This document shows, piece after piece, positions 1 through 7,805 of a stretch of DNA of 39,004 nucleotides. The notes below the pieces were generated by a model. That model was not told the DNA's origin and searched no databases. It saw nothing but the letters and a program-made list of their open reading frames with translations. Source of the stretch: Elusimicrobia bacterium GWA2_69_24 (GTDB lineage Bacteria; Elusimicrobiota; Elusimicrobia; UBA1565); the NCBI GenBank assembly GCA_001799695.1, contig MGTY01000048.1, positions 4,460 through 43,463 of the forward strand, in the 5' to 3' direction. The position numbers were made by a program, and so were the translations under genes. How positions within the stretch are numbered: position 1 is the stretch's first letter; the number at the start of each line of letters is the position of its first letter.

Positions 1-88
1 GCAACAGCATCGCGACGATAGGATAGCCCCGTTGGACCCAGGCGGGAAGGGCCGTTGCGCCCAGGCCGGCGCAGGTCCAAAGACCCAT
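1..88 (-). CDS. Partial membrane-protein-like frame, cut by window edge
   Basis: An open frame reads leftward from an ATG at 88 and leaves the window without a stop (29 codons). It begins MGLWTCAGLGATALPAW and continues into a second hydrophobic stretch, so it could be the N-terminus of a membrane protein. A GGAG lies only 2 nt before the ATG, too close for a good ribosome site, so the start is unsure. It diverges from the peptide locus and would share the control region at 110-153. No family can be named from so few residues, and it may not be a gene. Confidence 0.35.
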   Translation of the reverse strand, partial: MGLWTCAGLGATALPAWVQRGYPIVAMLL

Positions 89-109
89 ATCTCCAATGGG
101 GCTGCCAGG

Positions 110-134
110 TGCATGTCAATGGCATTGACATGCA
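110..134. promoter_or_regulatory. Perfect 11-bp palindrome over the -35 box, operator-like
   Basis: TGCATGTCAAT (110-120), a GGC spacer, then ATTGACATGCA (124-134) form a perfect inverted repeat with centres about one helical turn apart. Each arm carries TTGACA on one strand, so the site can supply a -35 box in both directions. It overlaps the -35 of the promoter at 125-153. A dimeric regulator binding here would compete with or recruit RNA polymerase. The regulator is not identifiable from the window. Confidence 0.6.
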
Positions 135-153
135 TATATCCATGGAGTAGAAT
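125..153 (+). promoter_or_regulatory. Sigma-70-type promoter of the peptide/radical-SAM locus
   Basis: TTGACA (125-130) and TAGAAT (148-153) are separated by exactly 17 nt. This is the most consensus-like promoter in the window. Predicted transcription start is near 160, giving a leader of about 50 nt before the small peptide ATG at 210. Confidence 0.7.
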
Positions 154-209
154 GGCGACAACGCTGGTCGTCCTGCCGCACGAGGCCGGCGCAAATCGGA
201 GGTGGTGCA

Positions 210-284
210 ATGTACTTCGTCGAACAGAATGACTTGGTCGTGGAATTCCCCGAGCACGCCCATTGCGAGGGTTGCGGGAACTGA
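210..284 (+). CDS. 24-residue Cys-ending peptide, candidate RiPP precursor
   Basis: A short frame starts at ATG 210, six nt after a strong GGAGGT (198-203), and ends with TGA at 282-284. The product begins MYFVEQNDLVVEFPEH and ends AHCEGCGN. Its only two cysteines lie in a CxxC near the C-terminus, preceded by His-Ala-His. An excellent ribosome site, its own promoter and a hairpin 20 nt after the stop all indicate a translated gene. Radical SAM/SPASM enzymes commonly modify short ribosomal peptides encoded upstream, and one lies at 1511-2737. I infer an acidic leader (about residues 1-17) and a Cys-rich core. A plain metal-binding peptide is the alternative. No known precursor family is recognised with certainty. 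Confidence 0.65.
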   Translation: MYFVEQNDLVVEFPEHAHCEGCGN

Positions 285-304
285 GTCGGCGGACCACGAT
301 GGTC

Positions 305-363
305 ACCCCCCGCATGCCGCACCCGGCCCACAGACCCGGGCGCGCATGCGGGGGGTCTTCTTT
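305..363 (+). terminator. Hairpin terminator or attenuator after the peptide gene
   Basis: Perfect 13-bp arms ACCCCCCGCATGC (305-317) and GCATGCGGGGGGT (344-356) enclose an inner CCCGG/CCGGG stem (322-326, 336-340), followed by TCTTCTTTC. It starts 20 nt after the peptide stop and 30 nt or more before the next gene. In RiPP loci such a structure often lets the precursor be made in excess over the enzymes by partial read-through. The T-tract is interrupted, so termination would be incomplete. Confidence 0.65.
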
Positions 364-392
364 CACTATCGGCGGGCAGTCCTAGCGACCTC

Positions 393-1187
393 ATGGCGCA
401 GCCCCACGACCGCGGTCCGGATTTCCTGGAGAGGTTCGTCGCATTGCTGGAGGGCGACGACGTCTTCTGCGTCGCCACGGTCATCCGCTCGGATAAGCCC
501 GGTATGCCCGCGGGGTCCAAGGCGATCTTCCTGCGCGGCGGCGGCGTTGAGGAATTCGGCTTCGGCGACCCCGCCCGGACCCTGCGTTCCCAGGCAGACC
601 GCGCCCTGGACGAGGGCCGGCCGCGGATCATCGCCTTGCCGGAGGGAGTGGAAGTCTTTCTGGAAGTCCAGCGCCCCCCCGCGCGCCTGCTGATCTGCGG
701 CGCCGGCCACATCGCGCTGCCCCTCTCCCGGTACGCGGCCGATGCGGGGTTCCGGGTCACGGTCCTGGACGACCGACCCGAGTACGCGTCGGCCGCGCGG
801 TTCCCCGACGCCGATGTCGTGGCCGAGGACTTCATCCCGGCGCTGCACGCCCTCGCTCCGAGGCTGTTCCGCCATATCGTGGTCATCACCCGCGGCCATG
901 CGCACGATCTGGATTGCCTGGGGGAGGTCTTGCACTGGACCACCGACTACGTCGGCCAGATCGGCAGCCGTCGGCGCCTGGCCTTCATCAAAGAGGAGCT
1001 GGCGCGCAGGGGGTTCCCCGCGGACGCGCTGCGCCACAGACTCTACGGCCCCATCGGCCTCGACATCGGGGCCGAGTCGCCCGAGGAGATCGCGCTGGCC
1101 ATCGCCGCGGAGCTCGTGTGCGTCCGCCGCCTGGGAGCGGCCCACGCCTTCAGCCTGAGGGGCCGGAGCCGGGCGGAGGCGCCGTGA
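393..1187 (+). CDS. XdhC-family protein with Rossmann domain
   Basis: 264 residues. The N-terminal part (about 10-75) matches a degenerate XdhC/CoxI domain. From about residue 98 the protein has the XdhC C-terminal Rossmann fold, seen as LLICGAGHIALPLSRYA, then VTVLDDRPEYA, then VVITRGHAHD and QIGSRRR. XdhC and CoxI proteins bind and hand over sulfurated molybdenum cofactor to xanthine dehydrogenase and CO dehydrogenase. No molybdoenzyme gene is in the window, and the neighbours are a short peptide and a radical SAM enzyme, so the role here is open. It may act as a nucleotide- or cofactor-binding partner. No ribosome site precedes the ATG. Its stop overlaps the next gene's GTG by 4 nt. Confidence 0.8.
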   Translation: MAQPHDRGPDFLERFVALLEGDDVFCVATVIRSDKPGMPAGSKAIFLRGGGVEEFGFGDPARTLRSQADRALDEGRPRIIALPEGVEVFLEVQRPPARLLICGAGHIALPLSRYAADAGFRVTVLDDRPEYASAARFPDADVVAEDFIPALHALAPRLFRHIVVITRGHAHDLDCLGEVLHWTTDYVGQIGSRRRLAFIKEELARRGFPADALRHRLYGPIGLDIGAESPEEIALAIAAELVCVRRLGAAHAFSLRGRSRAEAP

Positions 1188-1501
1188 CCGACCTCGCCCT
1201 GGCGCGAAGGCTCCTCCAGCTCCGCCGGGACGGCCTCCGGGTCTGTCTGGCGACCGTGGTGGAGGCCGCCGGCTCAACGCCCAGGGACGTGGGCGCCAAG
1301 ATGCTCCTCTGCGGGGACGGCGCGACGTTCGGGACCATCGGAGGCGGCTGCGGCGAAGCGGTCGTGCGCAGCGCCGCCCTCCGCATGCTCGCGTCCGGCC
1401 AGGGCCCCGGCCTCGTCGCAGTCGACCTGACCCAGGGCCCCGGTGAGCGCGACGGCGATGTCTGCGGAGGCCGGATGCGGATCTTCGTCGACCCCGGCTG
1501 A
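1184..1501 (+). CDS. CoxI/XdhC N-terminal domain protein, stand-alone
   Basis: 105 residues from GTG 1184, which overlaps the previous stop (GTGA). GGAGG at 1175-1179 supports the start. The whole protein is one XdhC/CoxI N-terminal domain, with the family signatures EAAGSTPRDVGAKMLL, GTIGGGCGEA and DVCGGRMRIFVDP. The conserved Cys of GGGCGEA and of DVCGG are present. In many XdhC proteins this domain is fused to the Rossmann half. Here the intact signatures sit in this small protein while the upstream protein keeps the Rossmann fold, so the pair probably works as a two-subunit XdhC. Translational coupling implies equal amounts of both. Confidence 0.8.
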   Translation: MTDLALARRLLQLRRDGLRVCLATVVEAAGSTPRDVGAKMLLCGDGATFGTIGGGCGEAVVRSAALRMLASGQGPGLVAVDLTQGPGERDGDVCGGRMRIFVDPG

Positions 1502-1510
1502 CGGCCCGCC

Positions 1511-2737
1511 ATGCGCATCAAAGACTGCCTCATCAAGCGCACCCCGAAAGGGCTCCGGCTGCGCCATGCGGTGAGTTCCTATCAGGTAAGCATGGATGAC
1601 GCGGCCCTCGCCCGGCTCCGGGACATGCTGTCGCGCGGCAGCGTCCGGGAGATGTCCGGCGAGGAAAGGCTCATCCACGACAAACTGGGCCGTCAGGGGA
1701 TCGTCTGCGCGGACTCCGATCCGGCGGGGCGGCGCGAACTGCTCGTCCGGGAACGGAGCGCCCTGGAATCGCTGGAACTCGAGATCTCGGGCTCCTGCAA
1801 CCTGAGCTGCAGCCACTGCTTCGCCGACCTCTCCCAGCGAATGATGAACCGGGAGACCCTCGACCGGGTCCTTCAGGGCGTCGAGGAGCTGGAGCCCGTG
1901 AGCCTGATCCTCAACGGCGGAGAGCCCCTGCTCAACCCGCTTTTCCGCGAGGCCGTGACGCAGTCCCGCGCGCGGGGTCTCCGGGTGGTGATCATGACCA
2001 ATGCCACCCTGGTCACACCGGAGATCGCCGGTTTCCTGGCGGAATCCCGGGTGGCCAAGCTTATCGTCAGCCTGGACTTCTTCCAGGAGTCCCACGACTC
2101 CATCCGCGGCGCGGGCGCCTTCGAGAAGACGACGGCGGGGATCCGTCTCCTGGCCGAGCGGAAGCTCGCGGTCTTCGTCACGGCGATGGTCCAGGAGCGC
2201 ACCGCTGCCCTGGCTGGTGATTTCAAGAGGTTCTGCCTCGAGGAACTGGGGGCGGCGGGGGTCCGTTTCTCCGCGGTCCTGCCCATCGGGAAGGCTGCGG
2301 CCGGCTCGCCGGACCTGGGGATCTCCGACGGCACCTTGCGGCTCCTGCGCCGCGACGGAAGGCTCGCCGAGGAGTCCATGGACCAGCCCGCGCAGAAGAC
2401 CGGCTCCGGCAGATTCTCCTGTACGGCTGGGATAGAGCAATGCTTCATCGGGGCCGACGGCAAGGTCTACGCCTGCCATTATTTCCAGAACCTGAAAGAG
2501 CCCATGGGCGATCTGCGCCGGTCGTCACTCGCGGAGATACACCGCGCGGGGTCGGCCGCTGCGATCACCAGCCGCTTCGATTGGGGCAGATTGCGGACCT
2601 GCGGGTCCTGCGCGGCCTTCGCCGCATGCCGGGGCGGCTGCCGGGCGCGCGCCAAGCTCCTGGCCGGCAGCTATTTCGCCCCGGACCCGTTCGCCTGCAG
2701 GCTCCACCTTCCCCAGGCCCCGGGGACTATCGGCTAG
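1511..2737 (+). CDS. Radical SAM/SPASM peptide-maturase-like enzyme
   Basis: 408 residues. Residues 1-75 form an N-terminal region that could be a peptide-recognition (RRE/PqqD-like) fold, but this is inference. The radical SAM core starts with the 4Fe-4S motif C96xxxC100xxC103 (SGSCNLSCSHCF), followed by NGGEPLLNP, the GGE motif that binds SAM. A C-terminal SPASM-type region has many cysteines: CTAGIEQCFIGADGKVYACH, then CGSCAAFAACRGGCRARAK, then a final Cys near DPFAC. SPASM domains carry extra Fe-S clusters and are typical of enzymes that install thioether or C-C crosslinks in ribosomal peptides. It follows the CoxI-like gene by 9 nt, without a clear ribosome site, so translation is probably coupled. 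The likely substrate is the Cys-ending peptide at 210-284. Confidence 0.85.
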   Translation: MRIKDCLIKRTPKGLRLRHAVSSYQVSMDDAALARLRDMLSRGSVREMSGEERLIHDKLGRQGIVCADSDPAGRRELLVRERSALESLELEISGSCNLSCSHCFADLSQRMMNRETLDRVLQGVEELEPVSLILNGGEPLLNPLFREAVTQSRARGLRVVIMTNATLVTPEIAGFLAESRVAKLIVSLDFFQESHDSIRGAGAFEKTTAGIRLLAERKLAVFVTAMVQERTAALAGDFKRFCLEELGAAGVRFSAVLPIGKAAAGSPDLGISDGTLRLLRRDGRLAEESMDQPAQKTGSGRFSCTAGIEQCFIGADGKVYACHYFQNLKEPMGDLRRSSLAEIHRAGSAAAITSRFDWGRLRTCGSCAAFAACRGGCRARAKLLAGSYFAPDPFACRLHLPQAPGTIG

Positions 2738-2857
2738 TGCAGTGAGTCATAAGTCCAATCACATTGGTCACCCCGGAGAAAGCCGGGGTCCAGGCGCCAG
2801 AACAGGATTCTTGAATCCGTTCCACACGCTGGCTGCCGGCTGGCGCCGGGATGACGC
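2738..2857. repeat. Small palindromic dispersed repeat, copy 1
   Basis: This non-coding stretch between convergent genes holds a palindromic element. Ends GTCACCCCGG (2767-2776) and CCGGGATGAC (2846-2855) are inverted with one mismatch, about 89 bp overall. Inside is an ACCCCGG/CCGGGGT hairpin (2770-2776, 2783-2789). The sequence before it (GCTAGTG from 2733, then a run ending GTCACCCCGG) resembles the stretch at 19801, so it belongs to a dispersed family. It may also serve as terminator for the radical SAM gene. Confidence 0.5.
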
Positions 2858-3235
2858 CTAGCCCGAAACTTCTGGGCGACTGGGCCCGGGCACAGTCCGG
2901 GGGGGCCCGCCGTACGCCGCGTAGTAAGCGCAGGAGTTCCTCATCCGCGGAGAGCAGTTCTTCACGTCCCAGCATTTCGGGACGTTGAGCAGCGCCTTGA
3001 CGCCTTCGATGTTGAGCCCGCTCTTGCGGATCAGCTCCTTGATCGTCCTGAGCCGATCGATGTCGCCGGCGAAATACAGCCGGTTCTTGCCCAGACGCCG
3101 CGCCTGGATCAGGCCCTTGCGCTCCCAGATCCGCAAGGTCGCGGGACAGACCTTCAGCAGCTTCGCGACCTCCCCGATCGTGAACAGCCGGTCGGCCTCG
3201 GAGGGTCCCGGCGCAGGAGCCGCCGACTTTTCCAT
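2858..3235 (-). CDS. MerR-family regulator with C-terminal CW cysteine motif
   Basis: 125 residues from ATG 3235. An upstream in-frame ATG at 3253 is possible, and neither has a good ribosome site. After a short flexible start, residues of about 18-85 form the MerR winged helix-turn-helix (LFTIGEVAKLLKVCPATLRIWERKGLI, then GKNRLYFAGDIDRL). The tail has CWDVKNC followed by NSCAYYA, a pattern seen in proteins with CW-type cysteine motifs, which could bind metal or an Fe-S cluster. It lies 32 nt after the CzcA-type pump on the same strand, so it is the last gene of the efflux cluster and may control it. MerR proteins usually act on promoters with long spacers; I could not find such a site here. 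Confidence 0.8.
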   Translation of the reverse strand: MEKSAAPAPGPSEADRLFTIGEVAKLLKVCPATLRIWERKGLIQARRLGKNRLYFAGDIDRLRTIKELIRKSGLNIEGVKALLNVPKCWDVKNCSPRMRNSCAYYAAYGGPPRTVPGPSRPEVSG

Positions 3236-3267
3236 GGAGCCAACGTAGCACATTTCCAGCGCATCGG

Positions 3268-6200
3268 CTAATCCCTCCAGCGCTCGCCGGCCCACTTATA
3301 GAGGGCCGGAAGCACGACCAAGGTCAACAAGGTCGCGGTGGCGAGGCCCCCGATGACCACGGTGGCGAGCGGCCTCTGCACCTCCGCCCCGATCCCGGTG
3401 TTGAGCGCCATGGGGATGAACCCCAGGCTCGCCACGAGAGCGGTCATGGCCACGGGCCGCAACCGGACCAGCGCCCCTTCCCGGGCCGCCGCGCCGGGGC
3501 CCAGGCCCTCGGCCCGCAGCTGATTGAAGAAGGTCACGAGCACCATGCCGTTCAAGATGGCGATGCCCATGAGCGCGATGAAGCCCACCGAGGCCGAAAC
3601 GCTCAGGGGGATCCCGCGCAAGGCCAGCGCGAACACCCCTCCGGTCAGGGCCAGCGGGATGGCCGTGTAGACCAGCAGCGCCTGCCGCAGGCTGCCGAAG
3701 GCGCGCCAGAGGATGAGCAGGATGCCCAAGAACACGGCCGGAACGATCAAGACCAGCCTGGCCCGAGCGCGCTCCAGATTCTTGAACTGCCCGCCCCAAC
3801 GGATCTCATAGCCTTCCGGCAGTTGGAGCTCCCGGGCGATGGCTTCCCTGGCCTCCTTGACGTAGCCCGCGATGTCCCGGCCCGACAGGAACACGGCCAC
3901 CGCCGCGCAGCGCTGGGAGCCGTCGTGGGCGATGGTGGTGACCTCGTCTTTTTCCTCGAAGTCGGCCACCTCGTGCAGTGGGATCGTGCCCCCGTCCATC
4001 CCCACCGGGAGCGACCGGATCGTCGCGAGTTCCTCGCGGTGGCTCTCCGAGACCCGCAGCACGATGGGGAACCGCCATTGGGCCTCGTAGAAGCTCCCGA
4101 CTTCCTTGCCCGCCATGGCGGTTTCGAGCAGGCGGTTGACCCGCTGCAGGTCCAGGCCGTAGCGGGCGATGGCCGCGTAGTCGGGTCTGGCGCTCAGGAC
4201 CGGGCTCTTGCGCAGAGCGGTCAAGGCGTCCATCTCCGCCTCCTCGGTCCCCGGGATCTTTTCCAGCACCGCGATCGCCCGCTCCATGAGCTCCATGAGC
4301 ACCGGAAGCTCCTTGCCGTAGAGGCGCAGCGTCACGTCCGCGCGGCTGCCTTCCAGTATCTCCATGAAGCGCATCTCGATGGGCTGGCTCTCGCTGATCT
4401 CCTGACCCGGCTCGGCCTTCTCCAGTTCCTCCTTGATGGCCTCGTAAAGCTCCGCCTTGGTGCGCCGGCGGCCCTGGCCCAGGACCGGCCACAGGGACGG
4501 GTCCTTCTTAAGGATGACGAAGGTATCCGCCAGGTGGACGCCCATGGCGTCCGTCGCCGACTCGGCCGTTCCCAACCGGGAGAATACGCGCTCGACCTCC
4601 GGGAACCCGGCGATGACCCGTTCGCTCCGCCTCTGCGACTGGAGCGAGGCGTCTACCCCGATGTCCGAGGAGCGGGTGAGGTTGATCACCATGTCACCCT
4701 CGTCCAAGGGCGGCATGAAGTCCGCTCCCAGGCGCTGGTAGACGAACAGGGCTCCGATGAACAAGAGCCCCGCCGGGGCCAGGGCCAGGATGGGACGCCG
4801 GAGGCAGGCGTCCAGCAGCGGCCGATAGGTCTTCTGCAGCGCCCGGTAGACCAGCATCTCCCCCTGTCCGCCGCCTTTCGGGGCCCGCAGAAAGAGAAAG
4901 GCGAGGACGGGCATCAGCAGGACCGCCACGAGCAGGGACGCGCCCATGGCCATGAGCACGGTGACCACCATCGGGTGGTAGAGCTTCCCCTCGATCCCCT
5001 CCAACGACAGGATAGGCACGTAGACGAGCATGATGATCAGGAGGCCCAAGGTGATCGGCTGGACCACCTCCGCGGCGGCCTCCCGGAACAGGAGCAGCCG
5101 GTCCTGGGGCTTCATCTCCTCTCCCCGGCGCGCCTCGAGACGCCGCAAGGCGTTCTCGATCATCACGACCGCCCCGTCCACGAGGAGCCCGAAATCGATG
5201 GCTCCCAGGCTCATGAGACTGGCCGAGACGCCCAGCCACCGCATCCCGGAGGCCGCGAAGAGCATGGAGAGCGGTATCGCCAGCGAGACGAAAAGCGCCG
5301 CGCGGACGTTGCCCAGGATGAGCAGGAGCACCGCCACCACCAGCGCGGCTCCCTCGGCCAGGTTCTTCGCCACGGTCCTCAGAGTCGCGTTGACCAGGAA
5401 GCTGCGGCTGTAGAGGAGCTTGGCTTCGACCTCGGGAGGCAGCGGCGCGTCCCGGAGCGCCTGCTCCGAGTCCAGAGCCGTCCGCCGGGAGTTGGCGCCG
5501 CTGAGCATGAGCACCGTCCCGAGCACCGTCTCTTCGCCGTCGTAGGTGGCGCCTCCGGTCCGTTGGGAGTAGCCCTCGTGCACGTCCGCCACCGCGGAAA
5601 GAGGGACGGGCTTGCCCCGGACGTCCAGTTTTATGGGGATGACGCGGATCTCATCCAGGCTCTTCAGGCGTCCCGACGTCCGCACGATCACCTGCCTGCC
5701 CTGGGGCTGGATGTAACCGCCGCCGATGCTCTCCCCGAGCCCCTCCAGACGCTCCAAGAGCTGCTCGATGGAGAGACCGAGCCGGTCCAGCTTCTCCGGG
5801 TGGAACTCGATGTGGATCTCCTTCTGGTAGCCTCCGGTCGAGTCCACGTCGGCCACGTTCTTGACCGACCGCTTGAGGTACGGCACGATCACGAAATCCT
5901 GGATGGTGCGCAGGTAGCGGAGCCGCTCCTTCTCGGGTCTGGCGGCCAGGGCCGTGCCGGGCTTGGCCGCGACGGCGTACATGAGCACCTCGCCCAGGCC
6001 CGTGGTGATGGGGGCGAGCTCCGGGGAAAGACCCTGAGGCAGTCCGCCGCGCACGCCCTGGAGCCTCTCCGCCACCTGCTGGCGCGCCCAGTAGATGTCG
6101 GTGCCGTCCTCGAAGAGCATGACCGTCTGCGAGAGGCCGTATTTCGACAAGGACCGGACCTCCTTGACATGGGCGATGCCGCTCATATCCGTCTCGATGG

Positions 6201-6399
6201 GGAAGGACACCAACGTCTCGATCTGCTCCGGATCCAGGGCTCCGGTCTTGGTGTTGACCACCACCTGTACGGGGGTGATGTCCGGGACCGCGTCGATCGG
6301 GATATGCGCGAGGGAGTAGAGGCCCGCGCCGGCGCCCAGGGCGAAGAAGAGCACGACCGCGACCCGGTTCTTGAACGCCCACTCCAAGATGTGTGTCAT
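3268..6399 (-). CDS. czcA: CzcA-type heavy-metal RND efflux pump
   Basis: 1043 residues, full length for the HME-RND family. It is the inner-membrane proton antiporter of a tripartite pump exporting metal cations. It begins MTHILEWAFKNRVAVVLFF (first membrane helix) and has a large periplasmic loop (about 35-340), then a helix bundle. The metal-class motif DFGLLVDGAVVMIEN is at 402-416, with D402 and D408. This DFG...DGA form is the one linked to divalent ions such as zinc, cobalt and cadmium. The three copper-site methionines of CusA are absent here. It starts 9 nt after the channel gene, with AGGAGG spanning that stop codon. No dedicated periplasmic adaptor gene accompanies this pump, so it may borrow CusB at 12370-13704. 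Confidence 0.9.
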   Translation of the reverse strand: MTHILEWAFKNRVAVVLFFALGAGAGLYSLAHIPIDAVPDITPVQVVVNTKTGALDPEQIETLVSFPIETDMSGIAHVKEVRSLSKYGLSQTVMLFEDGTDIYWARQQVAERLQGVRGGLPQGLSPELAPITTGLGEVLMYAVAAKPGTALAARPEKERLRYLRTIQDFVIVPYLKRSVKNVADVDSTGGYQKEIHIEFHPEKLDRLGLSIEQLLERLEGLGESIGGGYIQPQGRQVIVRTSGRLKSLDEIRVIPIKLDVRGKPVPLSAVADVHEGYSQRTGGATYDGEETVLGTVLMLSGANSRRTALDSEQALRDAPLPPEVEAKLLYSRSFLVNATLRTVAKNLAEGAALVVAVLLLILGNVRAALFVSLAIPLSMLFAASGMRWLGVSASLMSLGAIDFGLLVDGAVVMIENALRRLEARRGEEMKPQDRLLLFREAAAEVVQPITLGLLIIMLVYVPILSLEGIEGKLYHPMVVTVLMAMGASLLVAVLLMPVLAFLFLRAPKGGGQGEMLVYRALQKTYRPLLDACLRRPILALAPAGLLFIGALFVYQRLGADFMPPLDEGDMVINLTRSSDIGVDASLQSQRRSERVIAGFPEVERVFSRLGTAESATDAMGVHLADTFVILKKDPSLWPVLGQGRRRTKAELYEAIKEELEKAEPGQEISESQPIEMRFMEILEGSRADVTLRLYGKELPVLMELMERAIAVLEKIPGTEEAEMDALTALRKSPVLSARPDYAAIARYGLDLQRVNRLLETAMAGKEVGSFYEAQWRFPIVLRVSESHREELATIRSLPVGMDGGTIPLHEVADFEEKDEVTTIAHDGSQRCAAVAVFLSGRDIAGYVKEAREAIARELQLPEGYEIRWGGQFKNLERARARLVLIVPAVFLGILLILWRAFGSLRQALLVYTAIPLALTGGVFALALRGIPLSVSASVGFIALMGIAILNGMVLVTFFNQLRAEGLGPGAAAREGALVRLRPVAMTALVASLGFIPMALNTGIGAEVQRPLATVVIGGLATATLLTLVVLPALYKWAGERWRD

Positions 6400-6408
6400 G
6401 GCATCCTC

Positions 6409-7695
6409 CTAGAACGATCCGAACCGGGCCAGCGCGTCCGGCTCGCCGGCCGCGGCCAGGAGCCCGGCGATCCGGCCGGCATATTCCCGCTGGGCGTCCA
6501 GCACGCGGTCGAAGATCTCGGAAGCCGCGCCGTCCAGTTCCAGGAAGGTCAAGAGGTCGACCTGGCCTTTACGGAACCCCTCCTCCGCTTCCTGGAGCTG
6601 GACCTCGAGTTCCGAAAGGAGGTCCTGCGGATAGCCCTGGACCACCCGGCGCGCCGCCTCGCATTCCAGGATGAGCCGCGGCAGCTCCGCCCGGAGCTTC
6701 TGCTCCTCGAAGCCGAGCAGCCGTTCGCCGGCGAGTCTCCCGGCCTCCGCGCTCTTGATGCCGTCGCGGTTGCGGTTCCAGGAGGGAAGGGCCAGGCTCA
6801 GCCCCAGGCCGAAGTTCCTCTCGGTCTCGACTCCCCCGCTTTCCTCGTAGGAAACCGCCAGCGACGGGTCCGGCAGGCCATCCCGGGCCGCGAGCGTCTT
6901 CTCCAGTTCCGCGCCGCGCACGGCCAGCCTCTGCACGCGCAGGTCGGGGTTGTTTTCCAGGGCTTGGGCCAGCCACTCCTGCCCAGCGATGGGTTTCTCT
7001 CCCCAGAACCAAGGGACGTCGATCTCGGGATAGCCCCTGGGACCCAAGGGCACATACACCCGCAGCCTCTCGATGGAGGCCTGGAAACCCGCCTGGCTTC
7101 CGATCGCCTCGGAGACGAGGCCCAGCGCCCTGATGCTCACGATGCGGCTCTCCGCCCGGCGCTGCGGGGTCGGGAACACCCGGCCGGCGAGATATTCCCG
7201 GATCAGTTCGAAGCGCTTCTGGCGCTTCTCGATGAAGCCGGCTTTCCGCCGGCTGACGGCGTACTCGTAGGCCAGCTGCACGACGTCGAGCGTCACGGCG
7301 AGCCGGGTCGCCGCGCCCCGGACCTGCCAGGACTGGGCCTCCAGCTCCAGCAGGCCGCCGCGCAGGCCCGGCTTGCCCAGCAGCGGCAAGGGCTGGACCC
7401 AGCTCAGTTCATAGCGCGGCCCGCTGACCGCGGCCTCGCTCCTGCGTCCCACGGCGAGATCCAAGGAAGAGCCCGGCCATATCCGGGCTTGGGAGGCGGC
7501 CAGGCGGTTCTCGTCGATGCGGGCGTCCTGGGCGCCGAGCAGCCGGGTGTGCTGCAGCGCCAGCCCGACGAGGTCGGCCAGGGCGTACTTGTCGCCGGCG
7601 GACCGTGCCAGCGGGGCCTGAGCATAGCAGAGTGTCGCGGAGTGGAGAGAGAGGACGAGCCCCCCGAACCACAGGCGGCTGAGGATACTGGACAT
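6409..7695 (-). CDS. TolC-family outer-membrane efflux channel (CzcC-like)
   Basis: 428 residues from ATG 7695, preceded by GGGAGG 3-4 nt upstream. The open frame extends further, but the added part is Pro/Arg-rich and unlike a protein start. Residues 1-25 are a signal peptide (MSSILSRLWFGGLVLSL...CYAQA). The rest has the two long helical-hairpin repeats of TolC-like proteins, e.g. LADLVGLALQHT near the start and AEEGFRKGQVDLLTFLELDGAA near the end. It forms the outer-membrane duct for the CzcA-type pump, whose gene follows after 9 nt. A GATCCG/CGGATC hairpin (7715-7731) lies just upstream of its ribosome site. Confidence 0.85.
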   Translation of the reverse strand: MSSILSRLWFGGLVLSLHSATLCYAQAPLARSAGDKYALADLVGLALQHTRLLGAQDARIDENRLAASQARIWPGSSLDLAVGRRSEAAVSGPRYELSWVQPLPLLGKPGLRGGLLELEAQSWQVRGAATRLAVTLDVVQLAYEYAVSRRKAGFIEKRQKRFELIREYLAGRVFPTPQRRAESRIVSIRALGLVSEAIGSQAGFQASIERLRVYVPLGPRGYPEIDVPWFWGEKPIAGQEWLAQALENNPDLRVQRLAVRGAELEKTLAARDGLPDPSLAVSYEESGGVETERNFGLGLSLALPSWNRNRDGIKSAEAGRLAGERLLGFEEQKLRAELPRLILECEAARRVVQGYPQDLLSELEVQLQEAEEGFRKGQVDLLTFLELDGAASEIFDRVLDAQREYAGRIAGLLAAAGEPDALARFGSF

Positions 7696-7805
7696 GGGAC
7701 CTCCCACGGGAAACGATCCGGAGACCGGATCCGCTGGCGCCTGGACTGCGGGGCCGGCGGGCGGCGAACTGCGGCGCCGGCGGGGACGACCGCCGGCGAG
7801 GATGG

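Noticed and set aside
202-693. 163-residue plus-strand frame across the attenuator and the start of the XdhC gene
   Set aside because: Arg/Ser/Pro-rich shadow in another frame; the peptide frame at 210 and the XdhC frame at 393 have far better support.
3160-3300. MerR-type operator with 19-20 nt spacer around the regulator gene
   Set aside because: No -35/-10 pair with a long spacer and dyad could be found between the pump stop and the regulator start.
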